A DNA stretch of 58,249 nucleotides, taken from NCBI GenBank assembly GCA_013334525.1, contig JAAXXK010000013.1, positions 1-58,249 on the forward strand. Direction: 5' to 3'. Below the pieces are notes generated by a model. That model did no database searches. It worked only from the letters and a program-made list of their open reading frames with translations, and was not told the origin of the DNA. This document shows positions 45,563 to 55,839 of this stretch, one piece after another. A program made the translations under genes and the position numbers. Every line of letters starts with the position of its first letter. Within the stretch, counting starts at the first letter, position 1. The DNA comes from Chlorobiaceae bacterium (GTDB lineage Bacteria; Bacteroidota; Chlorobiia; Chlorobiales; Chlorobiaceae).

Positions 45563-46393
45563 TTAATAGGTTCGGCGATCGATTCTGTTCATCAGTTTAC
45601 GAAACGGATAGCTTAATAGCATGAGCTTCCTGCGTTTTCCGTCGAGCGCGGAGAGATAGAGGCCCGATTTGCCGTCACTCCAGGATGAGGCCATCTTCAC
45701 CGCGTAACGGGCCGCCCGATCGGGACTCTGCGAAAAGATGTCCTGGATGATGTTGAAGGTCTTGAGCTGCTTTTGCAGTTCAGGAGTCGGATGATCGGGA
45801 TTGATCATGCCGGTCCTGACGAGGCCCGGGTGCAGAAGCATGATCGAAACCGGACTGTTGCCGCACTCTGCAGCCATGGCGAAGGTGAAGCGGGCGATGG
45901 CCGATTTTGTGGAGCCGTATGCGGAAATGAAGGGAGTGTTTGAGCGCTTGTCGGTACCGGATCCCGCCATGTTGATGATTTTACCCGCCTTCCCCTCCGC
46001 AAGGAAATATTTTATGGCCGCACGGCAGCCATAGTAGGTCCCCTTGAGGTTCGTGTCGATCACCCGACCCCACTCTTCAGGGTTGCTGTCGGATACGCTG
46101 GTGAAGGACTCGGAGATGCCTGCATTGTTGATCAGGCAGTCGATGGTACCGAACCGTTCAACGGTTGCCCGTATCAACCCCTCCATTTCAGCGTACGACG
46201 AGACATCGCAGACATGACCATAAACCGTTCCCGGCCCTTCGGAAAACTCGCGAACTGCTGCATCCACGTTCTCCCTGCGACTGGAGGTGATGACCACCCT
46301 GGCCCCCTCCCTGACGAACTCGTGGGCAATTGCCCTGCCGATTCCCTTGGTCGATCCTGTGATGATCGCGACCCTGTTTTCAAGCTTTTTCAT
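45563..46393 (-). CDS. Short-chain dehydrogenase/reductase downstream of the RuBisCO-like gene
   Basis: A 276-residue classical SDR: ITGSTKGIGRAIA cofactor motif, LINNAGIS, catalytic Tyr-Lys in ISAYGSTKSAIARF, and a C-terminal extension rich in basic residues. Substrate is unknown. It is 61 bp downstream of the RuBisCO-like gene on the same strand, so it is probably co-expressed and may act on a related metabolite. Confidence 0.85.
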   Translation of the reverse strand: MKKLENRVAIITGSTKGIGRAIAHEFVREGARVVITSSRRENVDAAVREFSEGPGTVYGHVCDVSSYAEMEGLIRATVERFGTIDCLINNAGISESFTSVSDSNPEEWGRVIDTNLKGTYYGCRAAIKYFLAEGKAGKIINMAGSGTDKRSNTPFISAYGSTKSAIARFTFAMAAECGNSPVSIMLLHPGLVRTGMINPDHPTPELQKQLKTFNIIQDIFSQSPDRAARYAVKMASSWSDGKSGLYLSALDGKRRKLMLLSYPFRKLMNRIDRRTY

Positions 46394-46454
46394 GATGAGC
46401 TGATGGTTGGGTATCCGGCGAACGACCGGGTCCCGTTACCGATATGATTCCGGT

Positions 46455-47771
46455 TTATTTCCTGGCAACTGCCAGATCAAGCATCGCCTTGAGTTCCGGG
46501 TGGCTCTGGGAGTAGCTTTCAATCGAAACGCCTTTTTCGATGGCCTCCCATGCCTGCCTGATGCTCATTGCACCGGCTTTTGGTCCCATGGGATGACCGA
46601 ATACGCCACGACCGGGCACAAAACCGAAATCGACGTTACCAACCTTCCTGTATACCGTTTCAAGGGTCAATGCCGAATCGCTCCCTCCGGGCACCGGAAG
46701 GCAGGGCTTGATATGCCCCATCGGCTTGGTGCACTCCTCTATATTTTCGACAACCTCCTCCTCCGGCGTCATCATCCTGTCGCCGAAGCCGGGCATGATG
46801 ACGGCATCGAGGCCGGCAAGCCTCTGGAGCTTGGTCATCACCCTGGAGTGAATACCGTATTTTTCCATCCTGCTGAAGGAGGCGATAAACGGGAAGTGGC
46901 CTATCAGGGGCACCTGGGTGTAGTTGCTGAGCATCCTGACGGCACTCAACCCTACCGGCAAAGCGTTGAGGAGCAGGGCGTTGGCGCCGTTACGCACAGC
47001 GACGTCGTGCTTCTCGATCAGGCTGTCAACCTCATCGGTGATGTTGGCAAGGTAGATTTTGGGTTCGCCGGTCTCGGCTTCGGCCTTGCGCCTTGCCTCT
47101 CCAAGATGGGCGGCGCGATCGGCCATTGCCGACCAGGTTACATCAGCAAGCATTTCATCGTCCTTGGCGATATCAAGGCCGCCCAGCCAGCTCTGGTGGG
47201 CAATCTCACAGAACTCTTCCGGGCTGAGCCCGATATTGGGCTTTACGACGCCGAAGAATATGGGACGGCCGTGTGCATGCAGGATGTTGCGCAATCCCTC
47301 GATGCCGAAGCGCGGCCCTTCGAAATCGGCGAGATAGGTATCTGGAAACGCAATGTCCATAAGCTTGACCACCGGCACGCCGGGAGTAAAGAAGGTACCC
47401 TCCCCGCAAACCGCCGTCAGGAGATTGGGAATCTTGGGGCCGAAGTTGCAGTGCGGATGGGCTATGGTCACACGGCACGCATGGATTTTCCCGGTTTCGG
47501 CGTGTTTTACAGGATAGCTCAACTGCGACAGCTCTTCAACGATTTCAAGTCCTATGACTTTGGCGGCATGAACCGGCCTGAAATCCTCGTCGATACCGAC
47601 CCTCTTCCACTGGGCGGTAGACTGTTCACTGCAGAAATGGGCAAGGGCTGTCTCAATATCCCCGACACATTCGAGGTAATAATCAAGAACAAGGTATTGC
47701 TCCATATCGAGCGTGTCCCTGGAAGCAAAAAACCCTTTGACGTCTTCAGCATTCATAATTTGGTCCATCAA
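46455..47771 (-). CDS. RuBisCO-like protein (form IV)
   Basis: A 438-residue homologue of the RuBisCO large subunit. Recognisable parts are the loop [13 protein letters not shown] (canonical TIKPKLGLS, so the second Lys is Asn here), [11 protein letters not shown] (canonical GGLDFTKDDE, carbamylated Lys kept) and [20 protein letters not shown]. Form IV proteins of green sulfur bacteria lack several carboxylase residues and are not CO2-fixing; in Chlorobaculum tepidum loss affects sulfur oxidation and stress. The true substrate is not established. A terminator precedes it. Confidence 0.92.
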   Translation of the reverse strand: MMDQIMNAEDVKGFFASRDTLDMEQYLVLDYYLECVGDIETALAHFCSEQSTAQWKRVGIDEDFRPVHAAKVIGLEIVEELSQLSYPVKHAETGKIHACRVTIAHPHCNFGPKIPNLLTAVCGEGTFFTPGVPVVKLMDIAFPDTYLADFEGPRFGIEGLRNILHAHGRPIFFGVVKPNIGLSPEEFCEIAHQSWLGGLDIAKDDEMLADVTWSAMADRAAHLGEARRKAEAETGEPKIYLANITDEVDSLIEKHDVAVRNGANALLLNALPVGLSAVRMLSNYTQVPLIGHFPFIASFSRMEKYGIHSRVMTKLQRLAGLDAVIMPGFGDRMMTPEEEVVENIEECTKPMGHIKPCLPVPGGSDSALTLETVYRKVGNVDFGFVPGRGVFGHPMGPKAGAMSIRQAWEAIEKGVSIESYSQSHPELKAMLDLAVARK

Positions 47772-47782
47772 CCGCAGTAGTT

Positions 47783-47816
47783 AGAAAAAAGAGGGAGGCA
47801 GCGTCGACTGCCTCCT
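47783..47816 (-). terminator. Rho-independent terminator between the LsrF-like and RuBisCO-like genes
   Basis: Hairpin GGAGGCAG (47794-47801), loop CGTCGA, CTGCCTCC (47808-47815). Read on the minus strand it is followed by CTCTTTTTTCT, the U-rich tail. It ends the LsrF-like transcript only 12 bp before the RuBisCO-like start, so it might also be an attenuator. Confidence 0.75.
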
Positions 47817-47852
47817 TGTAGACAGTGCAGGCAAAAATACCTGCAAACAATC

Positions 47853-48734
47853 TCAGGCCTTGGCCTTGAGAGCGTTGAAATACTCGAACGCTTCGGCAGG
47901 GGTATAATTCTCGTGAACGATCTTGTTGACCGCCTTCATCATCTCTTCAGGTGCATCGCTCTGGAAGATATTGCGACCCATATCCACACCCGAAGCTCCC
48001 TCCTGAATGGCGTTGTAGGACATGGTCAGGGCTTCAAGTTCCGGAAGCTTCTTGCCGCCTGCCATGACGATCGGCACAGGGCATGAGGCGACGACCGTAT
48101 CGAAGTCCTCAGGTACGTAGTAGGTTTTGACAATCTGTGCACCAAGCTCGGCACAGATGCGGCAGGCCAGACGGAAATATTTTGCATCGCGCACCATGTC
48201 CTTGCCGACGGCCGTAACAGCCATAGTGGGAATGCCGTAACGCAGACCCATGTCGACCAGTTTGGTCATGTTGTGGATCGAACGGGTCTCGTACTCGCCG
48301 CCGATGAACACCTGAAGCGTAATGGCCGCGACATTCATCCTGATGGCGTCCTCGATATCGACGGCCAGCTCCTCGTCGGAGAGCTCCTTCAGGATGCTCG
48401 GGCCGCCGCTGCAACGCATGACCACTGCCTTGGTGAGGCTCGGCGGAACGGTCGTCCTGAGGATACCCCTGGTCAGCATGATGGCGTCGGCGTGGGGCAT
48501 CAGCGGTACGATGTTGACGTCCGGACGTTCGAGGCCGGTTGTCGGACCCTGAAAGTAGCCGTGATCGATGGCGAACATGACCGTCCTGCCGGTATCGGGC
48601 CTGAAAATCCTCGAAAGGCGGTTCTTCATACCCCAGTCGAGCGAATGGGCTCCCTTCAGGAAAAAGCCGTAATTATTGAAAGGGATGTCGGTATAGTACT
48701 CTTTTGCCTGTTTGTCCTTATCGTATTCCGCCAT
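47853..48734 (-). CDS. LsrF-like class I aldolase/thiolase (DeoC/FbaB superfamily)
   Basis: A 293-residue protein strongly resembling E. coli LsrF, the thiolase of phospho-AI-2 breakdown: [35 protein letters not shown]-like [20 protein letters not shown], and [12 protein letters not shown] with the Schiff-base Lys. C-terminal [10 protein letters not shown]-like [13 protein letters not shown] and [20 protein letters not shown] follow. No other lsr genes are present, so its substrate may differ; archaeal-type FBP aldolase relatives are also close. It lies 48 bp after the aldolase/SDR fusion gene. Confidence 0.82.
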   Translation of the reverse strand: MAEYDKDKQAKEYYTDIPFNNYGFFLKGAHSLDWGMKNRLSRIFRPDTGRTVMFAIDHGYFQGPTTGLERPDVNIVPLMPHADAIMLTRGILRTTVPPSLTKAVVMRCSGGPSILKELSDEELAVDIEDAIRMNVAAITLQVFIGGEYETRSIHNMTKLVDMGLRYGIPTMAVTAVGKDMVRDAKYFRLACRICAELGAQIVKTYYVPEDFDTVVASCPVPIVMAGGKKLPELEALTMSYNAIQEGASGVDMGRNIFQSDAPEEMMKAVNKIVHENYTPAEAFEYFNALKAKA

Positions 48735-48782
48735 CGTCGTGATCTCCTGGTTCGGTTGTTGAATTATAAAAGTGGGCGTTGC

Positions 48783-50903
48783 TCATCGAAGAGCGGCTGC
48801 AATGTTGCCGCCGTCGACAGTGGTCACCGACCCGGTCGTTTTGGTCTCGAGGGCGAGATGGACGAATGCGTCAGCAACATCCTCGGCCGTCACTTCCAGG
48901 TTGAGCAGATTGCCTGACATGTACTCCTTTTCGCTCAGTCCGCGAGCCGTCGAGCGCGCCTTGATCATCTCAGGGGTAAGAAGGCCGCTGCGAATCCTGT
49001 CGGCGTTCACGCCGTTGGCCCGGATGCCGTCTCGTCCGTGGTCGAGGGCGTACTGCCTGAGGAGGAAAAGGGTCGCCGCCTTGGGCAGGCCGTAGGGGCC
49101 GAAATCGGGGCCGGGGTTCACGGCCTGTTTCGAAACGTTGAAAAGCAGGACTCCGCCCGTACCCTGCCTGCGCATAACCTTGACCGCGTTCTGCGCGATC
49201 GTCTGGTGCGAGAAAAAGTTGATCTCAAAGCTTTTCCTGAGCAGTTCGTCGGAAACATCCCCGATCCTGCCCTGAAGGGCCACGCCGACGTTTGAAACAA
49301 CGATGTCCAGCCCGCCGAAACTCCTGCAGACCGTATCGAAAGCCCCGCGCACCGCATCCCTGTCGGTCACGTCGCAGGCGATGGTAAGCGTGCCGGCGCC
49401 AAGCTCAACTGCCGCCCGCTCAAGGGCCGACGGATCGAGGTCCATGATCACGACTTCCGCACCCCTCTGTCTGAATGCCTTTGCGGTCGCAAGGCCAATG
49501 GCGCCTGCTCCGCCGGTCACCAGGGCAACCTTTCCAGCAAACTCTCCGCCGTTGCGGTTCCTGCGGACCTTGGCCTGTTCCATGTCCCAGTACTCGATTT
49601 CGAAGGCGTCTTTTTCGGAGATCGATTCGAAGCAGCCCACCGACTCGGCATCAAGCATGGCGATCGCCGAGTGCTCGGCGATATCGGCGGTCAGCCTTGC
49701 GTCGGCTCGGGAGCGCCCTAGACCGAAAAGGCCAAGCCCCGGTACCATGACAACCCTCGGCATCGGATCGATCATCGAAACCTGCGCTCCTGTCGCCTCC
49801 CTCTGGCGTTCGAAGTATTCACGGTAATCCTCCTTGAAACGCTCCACACGATCAAGGACGGCCGCCCTGAATCCTTCGAGGTCGGCTGCATCGGGAGCAG
49901 GCACAACCAGCGGATGGTTCTTCGTACGGATGATGAAATCCGGGGTCATCGCCCCCTTGCGGCTGAACGACTCCAGGTCGGCGGTATTGAGATATGCCAT
50001 GAGGGCAGGTGAGCTCCTGAATTCGAGGACGAATCCCTCATAATCCTTTTCACCGGGCGTTTTCTCGAAAAAGCAGGCTCCCCTGACGATCGGCGCCACA
50101 TCCTCAATGCTCGCGATGGAAGGTGGCAATGCAGAAGAAGGAAAAGTCTTACGGTCAGTCGAAGCGATCCTCTCCTCAATGCTGTTGACCCCCTCGATCA
50201 TACGGTCATACGCTTCCCTGGCACTGTCGCCGAAGGTGACCAGGCCGTGCTTGTGCAGAACCATGCCGTGGATCGAAGGGTTCTCTTCATAGGCATTCAG
50301 CGAGAGCTTGGCCAGACCGAGGCCGGGCTGGATGTAGGGAACCATGCCGAACCCGGGGCCCAGTGCCTCACGACAGAGGCGGTCACCCTCGGACTGGTTG
50401 CTCAGCGTCAGGAGGGCAAGCGAATGGGTATGGAAAATGTAACGATGGGGAAGGAACGCGTGCAGCAGGGTTTCAATCGAAGGACTGAGCGATCGGCTGA
50501 CCATCTGGTCGGTCAGTGAGAAGAGGTTCAGGTAGAGGAAGTTCTTGAACTCCCTGGTAGAAAACCTCCTGATGTCCTCTTCGCTGTGCCGCTGGCCTGA
50601 AGCATACATCTTCTGCAGCTTTTGCAGCGGATCGATCCGGACAGGGGTGAAATCGTGGACGTCAACGGAAGCGAGGTTGACGCCGCTGGCCTTGATGAAT
50701 ATGACGTTGGAGTGATTGCCAATGAAATCGGTCAGGACGCTTTTGACGGAGGTGTTCCCGCCACCGTGCATGACCAGCCGGTCATCCTTGCCGAGAAGCC
50801 TTGAAGCATAAACCAGTTCAACAAGTTCGGCGGGGGTATCGGCAGCATCGATCCTGCCTGCCGCCGTCGATTTCAGATCAGACTCGTTCCAGAGATTCTG
50901 CAT
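48783..50903 (-). CDS. Bifunctional class II aldolase / short-chain dehydrogenase (RhaD-SDR, YuxG-like)
   Basis: A 706-residue fusion. The N-terminal class II aldolase/adducin domain (about 1-400) has LVMHGGGNTSVKS, HAFLPHRYIFHTHSLALLTLSN and HKHGLVTFGDSAREAY, with the zinc His pair. The C-terminal SDR domain (about 430-706) has ALVTGGAGAIGLATA, the Ser region LLFNVSKQA and YGLPKAATLFLL. Such fusions are annotated as rhamnulose-1-phosphate aldolase/lactaldehyde dehydrogenase. No rhamnose genes are here, so another ketose or sulfo-sugar phosphate is possible. Confidence 0.88.
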   Translation of the reverse strand: MQNLWNESDLKSTAAGRIDAADTPAELVELVYASRLLGKDDRLVMHGGGNTSVKSVLTDFIGNHSNVIFIKASGVNLASVDVHDFTPVRIDPLQKLQKMYASGQRHSEEDIRRFSTREFKNFLYLNLFSLTDQMVSRSLSPSIETLLHAFLPHRYIFHTHSLALLTLSNQSEGDRLCREALGPGFGMVPYIQPGLGLAKLSLNAYEENPSIHGMVLHKHGLVTFGDSAREAYDRMIEGVNSIEERIASTDRKTFPSSALPPSIASIEDVAPIVRGACFFEKTPGEKDYEGFVLEFRSSPALMAYLNTADLESFSRKGAMTPDFIIRTKNHPLVVPAPDAADLEGFRAAVLDRVERFKEDYREYFERQREATGAQVSMIDPMPRVVMVPGLGLFGLGRSRADARLTADIAEHSAIAMLDAESVGCFESISEKDAFEIEYWDMEQAKVRRNRNGGEFAGKVALVTGGAGAIGLATAKAFRQRGAEVVIMDLDPSALERAAVELGAGTLTIACDVTDRDAVRGAFDTVCRSFGGLDIVVSNVGVALQGRIGDVSDELLRKSFEINFFSHQTIAQNAVKVMRRQGTGGVLLFNVSKQAVNPGPDFGPYGLPKAATLFLLRQYALDHGRDGIRANGVNADRIRSGLLTPEMIKARSTARGLSEKEYMSGNLLNLEVTAEDVADAFVHLALETKTTGSVTTVDGGNIAAALR

Positions 50904-50952
50904 AGTAGGGGAAAAGTGCTCAGGTGAGCACGGTTAAGGTACAAAAGTGAGC

Positions 50953-51174
50953 TCAGGACTGCTTGTCCCGCATTTTCTTCGTATGACTTTTCTCGATCAG
51001 GAATCCTGAAACATACATCAGGATAAATCCCGGAATAACGATTGAGAGAAACAGGTAATGTTGAGCCTCAGTCTTAAGCTGACCGGAGGTCCAGATCATC
51101 CAGGCAAGTGCAGCCCAGAGCGGTCCGACAGCATAAAAAGTCCTGTTCCAGAGAGTTTTGAAACTGTAGTTCAT
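50953..51174 (-). CDS. Small membrane protein between bchV and the aldolase fusion gene
   Basis: 73 residues with two membrane helices (FYAVGPLWAALAWMIW; HYLFLSIVIPGFILMYVSGFLI) and a basic C-terminus. I do not recognise the family. It lies 44 bp downstream of bchV on the same strand, so it is probably co-transcribed with it; a role in pigment or chlorosome membrane biology would be a guess. Confidence 0.6.
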   Translation of the reverse strand: MNYSFKTLWNRTFYAVGPLWAALAWMIWTSGQLKTEAQHYLFLSIVIPGFILMYVSGFLIEKSHTKKMRDKQS

Positions 51175-51218
51175 TGTCGTAATTCCTGTTTTGCTGACGA
51201 AAGGGAAAACCGGCTCGG

Positions 51219-51692
51219 TCAGAGCTGACCCTGGAGAATCAGTTTTTTCTCGTTGCGTTTTTCAAGATAGATTCTGGCAAGGTACTGAAGCGCATTGATG
51301 ATGTAGCTGAGATAGGCGACATAGCCAGCCGTGACGAGGACATTCTCTGCCGTACCCATCCATGAGAGCACGAAATAGAGAATATGAAAAAAACCGGCGA
51401 CCGTACTTCCTACATCCTCCCAGAAAAAGGCTTTTGAAAATACCCAATGGCCAAAGATCTCTTTTTCGAAAAACATGCCCGTGATAAACAGAATGGCAAA
51501 AAAGAGTGTCTTGAACAGGATGGCGAGACTGATCCATATAAAATCTATGTTCGCGATGTGGTTCACATAGAGGGTATTGAGGACTACGCCTGTAAGGAAA
51601 ATCAGGAACTGCACAGGTGCAAGGAGGATCTGGAGATAGGTCCAGACCGATGCGTTGCGCATGGCGAGCTGTTCAGGTGTGTAACGGGCCAT
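51219..51692 (-). CDS. bchV: 3-vinyl bacteriochlorophyllide hydratase (BchF/BchV family)
   Basis: A 157-residue membrane enzyme that hydrates the C-3 vinyl group to hydroxyethyl in bacteriochlorophyll synthesis. It starts with the family motif [28 protein letters not shown] and has [20 protein letters not shown], with about five membrane segments. Green sulfur bacteria carry two paralogues, BchF and BchV. The adjacent divergent bchQ-like gene and small membrane gene favour BchV, which prefers highly methylated chlorosome pigment precursors. Confidence 0.8.
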   Translation of the reverse strand: MARYTPEQLAMRNASVWTYLQILLAPVQFLIFLTGVVLNTLYVNHIANIDFIWISLAILFKTLFFAILFITGMFFEKEIFGHWVFSKAFFWEDVGSTVAGFFHILYFVLSWMGTAENVLVTAGYVAYLSYIINALQYLARIYLEKRNEKKLILQGQL

Positions 51693-51988
51693 AACTTGGT
51701 GGGCTTACATCTTTGGAGGATAAATCAACCTTAAACGACTGAATTAAACAGAGAATATAGCAAAATCCGGATAGCCTTAAAAACCGTTAAGCGCTGAAAT
51801 AATCATCTTCAATGGGCATTTTTTACGTCATGGGCGTAAATAACCGCAATAGAATGTTTTGGGAAAATCTTAAGGTTTTGTAGGTTTTACCTGTCAGGTT
51901 CCCTGTCCTGTATCTATATTCAATAAATACAGGGCAATCCTGTTCAAATGAGCAATGGTTTTTTCGAAATATCCGGTAGTTCACCTGA
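51693..51988. promoter_or_regulatory. Divergent bchV/bchQ promoter region with inverted repeats
   Basis: About 296 bp shared by two chlorosome-pigment genes. Inverted repeats: TTTACG-N7-CGTAAA (51822-51840), the palindrome ACCTGTCAGGT (51889-51899), and CCTGTAT-N13-ATACAGG (51907-51933). They could be operators for joint control; no known regulator consensus is assigned. Confidence 0.5.
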
Positions 51989-53410
51989 ATGCAATTTCCT
52001 GACCCGGCATCAACCCGCCCGCTGAAAATCCTGCTCGTGTCGCCGCAGGGGAAAATGGATGACGACAGCAATCAGAAACCTCTTTTCCATATGGCTTTGG
52101 GCGTGCTTGCCAGCCTCACGCCACCCCAACACGGGCTTGAGATTGTTGACGAGCACTTCCACGATCCACTCGATTACGACGGAGACTACGATCTTGTAGG
52201 GATCACCTCGAGAACCCTTGAGGCGACTCGAGCGTATGAGATCGCCGACGAGTTCAGGAAACATGGAAAAACGGTGGTACTCGGTGGCCTTCATATCTCA
52301 TTCAATCCCGAAGAGGCCGCCAGGCATGGCGACTCAATCGTCGTGGGTGAAGCCGACAACCTCTGGACGACGGTGCTCGAAGACGCCGCCGGCAAGCAAC
52401 TGAAGCCTCGCTACGATGCCAAGGATTTCCCGCCGGTCAAAACGATCGTACCGATAAACTACGAACGCGTCGCAAAAGCCTCGAAACGTGGCAAAGTCGA
52501 TGGAACCAAGTCGATTCCCATCTTCCTCACCAGGGGTTGCCCGTTCAACTGTTCGTTCTGCGTCACGCCGAACTTCACTGGAAAACAGTATCGCGTCCAG
52601 GATCCCGAATCGCTGAAAGCCCAGGTTGAGCAGGCAAAAAAGTACTTTTTCAAAGCCACGAAAAAGAGTTCAAAACCCTGGTTCATGCTTACCGACGAGA
52701 ACCTCGGCATCAACAAAAACAAGCTCTGGGAGTCGCTCGACCTGCTCAAGGATTGCAATATCACCTTCAGCGTCTTTCTCAGCGTCAACTTCCTTGAAGA
52801 TGCGACAACCGTAAAAAAACTGGTTGACGCAGGATGCAACTTCGTGCTCGCAGGCCTCGAATCGATCAAGCAGAGCACCCTTGAAGCTTACAACAAGGGG
52901 CATGTGAACTCTGCCGAGAAGTATTCGAAGATCATCGACGATTGCCGCAAGGCCGGCCTGAACATTCAGGGCAATTTCCTGTTCAACCCGGCCATCGACA
53001 CCTTCGAAGATATCGACGACCTTGTGCATTTCGTGAAGAGCAACCACATCTTCATGCCTATTTTCCAGATCATCACCCCATATCCCGGTACCCAGATGTA
53101 TAAGGAATACAAGGAAAAGGGGCTGATCACCGACGAGGACTGGGAAAAATACAATGCGCTCCACCTGGTCATAAAATCAGACCGCTACGACCCGCTCCTG
53201 TTCCAGTACAAGGTGCTGAAGAGCTATGTCAGCGTCTACTCCTGGCAAACCATTTTCGGCAGGATCTGGAATAACCCGAAAAAGATGATCAACTTCATCA
53301 CCAGCTTTGCCTTCAGGAGGCTCCTGACCTCCGAACTGGCGACGTTCGAACGCAGCCACAAGATTAACCCCGGTATGCTGGTCGGAGTAAAACCCAAGGG
53401 AGATGGATGA
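51989..53410 (+). CDS. bchQ: Radical SAM/B12-binding methyltransferase, BchQ-like
   Basis: A 473-residue class B radical SAM enzyme: N-terminal B12-binding-like Rossmann domain ([45 protein letters not shown]), then the cluster motif [15 protein letters not shown] (CxxxCxxC) and AGLESI near residue 290. BchQ methylates the C-8 ethyl side chain (C-8-2) of bacteriochlorophylls c, d and e; its paralogue BchR acts at C-12-1. The divergent bchV favours BchQ here. The stop overlaps recX by 8 bp. Confidence 0.82.
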   Translation: MQFPDPASTRPLKILLVSPQGKMDDDSNQKPLFHMALGVLASLTPPQHGLEIVDEHFHDPLDYDGDYDLVGITSRTLEATRAYEIADEFRKHGKTVVLGGLHISFNPEEAARHGDSIVVGEADNLWTTVLEDAAGKQLKPRYDAKDFPPVKTIVPINYERVAKASKRGKVDGTKSIPIFLTRGCPFNCSFCVTPNFTGKQYRVQDPESLKAQVEQAKKYFFKATKKSSKPWFMLTDENLGINKNKLWESLDLLKDCNITFSVFLSVNFLEDATTVKKLVDAGCNFVLAGLESIKQSTLEAYNKGHVNSAEKYSKIIDDCRKAGLNIQGNFLFNPAIDTFEDIDDLVHFVKSNHIFMPIFQIITPYPGTQMYKEYKEKGLITDEDWEKYNALHLVIKSDRYDPLLFQYKVLKSYVSVYSWQTIFGRIWNNPKKMINFITSFAFRRLLTSELATFERSHKINPGMLVGVKPKGDG

Positions 53411-53879
53411 GAAAAAGTGGGTGGCTGCGCTCAATCAGGCGGTCAGACTCCTGGCAGTCAGGGCCCACAGCCGAGCGGAGCTCGAAGGTAAGCTGAAGGG
53501 CAGGGGATACGAGCCTGAAGCCATATTGAAGGCCATGGAAAGGCTCGAACAACTCAAGCTGATCGATGACAGGACCTTCGCCGGAAACTGTATGGAGAGC
53601 CTTGCGCGTCGCAGGCCCGAAGGCCGGATCAAAACCCAGGCGAGGCTGAAACAGAAGGGACTTTCCGAAGAGATTGTCGACGAAATAATGGTCGGTTACG
53701 ATCAGTTGAAACTGTGTACAACTGCCGCCGAAAAAAAAATGCGCTCCCTGTCGGGAACGCCTGAAGCTAAAAGGAAAAAACTCCTCACCTTCCTCAAAAA
53801 CCGCGGATTCGACTGGCCGACAATCAGCCAGACCCTCTCAAAACTCGGTACCCCACCTGAAGAACAGGAAGATTATTAG
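53403..53879 (+). CDS. recX: Regulatory protein RecX
   Basis: A 158-residue inhibitor of RecA filaments. Three-helix repeats are visible: [69 protein letters not shown] and [21 protein letters not shown]. It starts inside the end of bchQ and is probably co-transcribed; recA is not in the window. Confidence 0.9.
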   Translation: MDEKKWVAALNQAVRLLAVRAHSRAELEGKLKGRGYEPEAILKAMERLEQLKLIDDRTFAGNCMESLARRRPEGRIKTQARLKQKGLSEEIVDEIMVGYDQLKLCTTAAEKKMRSLSGTPEAKRKKLLTFLKNRGFDWPTISQTLSKLGTPPEEQEDY

Positions 53880-53921
53880 ACCCTGTCTCAAGCAGAAAGT
53901 CTCAGACCAGAATGTAAGAGA

Positions 53922-54045
53922 TGGACGGTATGGACATGATGGACAGGTGCTATGGTAAACGTTCAGGATACTGGTAGATTTATTTTCTACTGTCCATTAA
54001 GTCCATTTCCCAAATTCGTCCATTCCGTCCATCACGTCCATCTCT
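53922..54045. repeat. 9-bp-period TGGAC repeats in inverted arrangement
   Basis: TGGAC starts at 53922, 53931 and 53940 (unit ATGGACNNN, exact 9-base period). The complementary form GTCCA follows at 53992, 54001, 54018, 54027 and 54036. It lies between the convergent recX and pyrH genes, about 200 bp with no other feature. It is a related but distinct family from the GGACYNAAA units at 1763 and 19463. Confidence 0.75.
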
Positions 54046-54076
54046 CCTATCCTCTCCTTTTCTCTCCTTTTCCCGC

Positions 54077-54802
54077 CTAGACCTGCCCCTCTTCGACCTG
54101 CACCAATGTGCCGATCGCCTCACCCTTGAGCAGACGGGTGAAGTTGCCGTTCGTGTTCATGTTCATCACGACGATGGGGAGGCTGTTCTCGCGGCAAAGC
54201 GTGATGGCCGTCATGTCCATGACCCTGAGGTTTTTCCTGAGTACGTCGATATAGGATATTTTCGGGAAGAATTCGGCGTCCGGGTTTTTTTCGGGATCAG
54301 AATCGTAAACCCCTTCGACCCTTGTGCCTTTTACGATAACATCGGCCTCAATTTCGATCGCCCGAAGTGACGCTGCCGTATCGGTAGTAAAATATGGGTT
54401 ACCGGTGCCTGCGCCGAAAATGACCACACGCCCCTTTTCGAGGTGACGGACCGCCCTGCGCCTGATGAACGGTTCAGCGATCTGCTCCATTTTGATGGCC
54501 GTCACAAGACGGGTATACATGCCTTTCCTTTCCAGTGCATCCTGAAGGGCCAGTGAGTTGATGACCGTGGCCAGCATCCCCATGTAATCGGCCTGGACAC
54601 GATCCATGCTTGCCGCCGCCGTCGAGAGCCCCCTGAAAATATTTCCTCCACCGATCACCAGTGCAATCTCTGCCCCAAGGTCGCACGCCTCCTTGATATC
54701 ATCGGCAAACCTTTCGAGGACAGTGGCATCGATGCCGTAGCCTGCAGCTCCGGCAAGAGCTTCACCGCTGATCTTGAGCAGGATCCTTTTGTACTTTAAC
54801 AT
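54077..54802 (-). CDS. pyrH: UMP kinase
   Basis: Phosphorylates UMP to UDP. 241 residues from ATG 54802, preceded by AAAGGGGGAC. Motifs: [71 protein letters not shown] and [14 protein letters not shown]. It follows tsf in the rpsB-tsf-pyrH order that is widely conserved, after a terminator. Confidence 0.96.
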   Translation of the reverse strand: MLKYKRILLKISGEALAGAAGYGIDATVLERFADDIKEACDLGAEIALVIGGGNIFRGLSTAAASMDRVQADYMGMLATVINSLALQDALERKGMYTRLVTAIKMEQIAEPFIRRRAVRHLEKGRVVIFGAGTGNPYFTTDTAASLRAIEIEADVIVKGTRVEGVYDSDPEKNPDAEFFPKISYIDVLRKNLRVMDMTAITLCRENSLPIVVMNMNTNGNFTRLLKGEAIGTLVQVEEGQV

Positions 54803-54848
54803 GGCTGTCCCCCTTTGCTGATTGGCTGTATCATCAATGAAAATACAC

Positions 54849-54882
54849 AAAAAAAAAGCCTCGTTGGCAACGAGGCTTTTTT
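54849..54882 (-). terminator. Rho-independent terminator after tsf
   Basis: Stem GCCTCGTT (54858-54865), loop GGC, AACGAGGC (54869-54876), with A/T tracts on both sides. On the minus strand the stem is followed by nine T, so it terminates or attenuates tsf transcripts before pyrH. Confidence 0.88.
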
Positions 54883-54888
54883 AAAGTT

Positions 54889-55755
54889 TTACGCTCCCAA
54901 CTGGTAGCGGACAAATGCCTTGACTTCGGCCTGCGCCTGGTTCTTCTTCCTGAACTCGTTCAGCACTTCCGATACTCGAACATTCTGGTCCTTGATAAAG
55001 ACCTGCTCGGTAAGCACAACCTCCTGGTAATACTTGTCCATTCGCCCGATGACGATCTTTTCGACAAACTGCTCAGCCTTGCCCTGGGAAAGAGCCTGCT
55101 GACGATAGATATCCATCTCCTTTTCAATATAATCTGCCGGCACTGAAGAACGGTCGACCACGATCGGAGCCGAAGCTGCGACCTGCATGGCGAGGTCCTT
55201 TGCAAGAGCCTTTGCCTTTTCAGGCTGGTCGCTTGAGATCGAAATAAGTGCGCCAAGCTGCGATCCGGGGTGAATGTATGATTCAAGCACACCCTCTTCA
55301 GCCGTGAGCAACGCCATACGTTTCAGCTCAAGTTTCTCCCCGAGTTTGCCGGTCATTGACTTGAGAGCCTCTTCGACGCTCTCTCCACCGTATGCTTCGC
55401 CAAGTTTCACGGCAAGCAGTTGCTCTCTTGAAGAGCATTTCTGATCGAGGGCAAGAGTTGCAAGCTCGTTGGCAAATCCGGTAAAGACTTCGCCACGGGC
55501 CACAAAGTCAGTTTCGCAGTTCAGTTCGAAGATGACGCCTGTTTTCTGGTCGTCACTGATCCTGATGCAGATCGCACCTTCGCCTGCTTCACGGTCGGCT
55601 CTTTTGGCCGCCATCGCAGCGCCTTTCTTGCGAAGATATTCAATGGCTTTCTGCATGTCGCCGCCGGTCTCTTCGAGGGCTTTCTTGCACTCCATCATGC
55701 CTACGCCGGTGGTATCCCTGAGGTCCTTGACGTCTTTGGCTGAAATCTGGCTCAT
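54889..55755 (-). CDS. tsf: Elongation factor Ts
   Basis: GDP/GTP exchange factor for EF-Tu, 288 residues. N-terminal UBA-like region with [21 protein letters not shown], core motif [18 protein letters not shown], dimerisation/coiled-coil region and C-terminal [15 protein letters not shown]. It lies 84 bp downstream of rpsB on the same strand. Confidence 0.98.
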   Translation of the reverse strand: MSQISAKDVKDLRDTTGVGMMECKKALEETGGDMQKAIEYLRKKGAAMAAKRADREAGEGAICIRISDDQKTGVIFELNCETDFVARGEVFTGFANELATLALDQKCSSREQLLAVKLGEAYGGESVEEALKSMTGKLGEKLELKRMALLTAEEGVLESYIHPGSQLGALISISSDQPEKAKALAKDLAMQVAASAPIVVDRSSVPADYIEKEMDIYRQQALSQGKAEQFVEKIVIGRMDKYYQEVVLTEQVFIKDQNVRVSEVLNEFRKKNQAQAEVKAFVRYQLGA

Positions 55756-55839
55756 ATATCTATCTGGAATTATCGTGGATGTTTAACGGAAACCCCTGCA
55801 TACCCGCTTGCGAGATACAGAGGTCCGATACTCTTAATT

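Noticed and set aside
46407-47780. 457-codon plus-strand frame opposite the RuBisCO-like gene
   Set aside because: It is the complement of a highly conserved gene; no motif seen.
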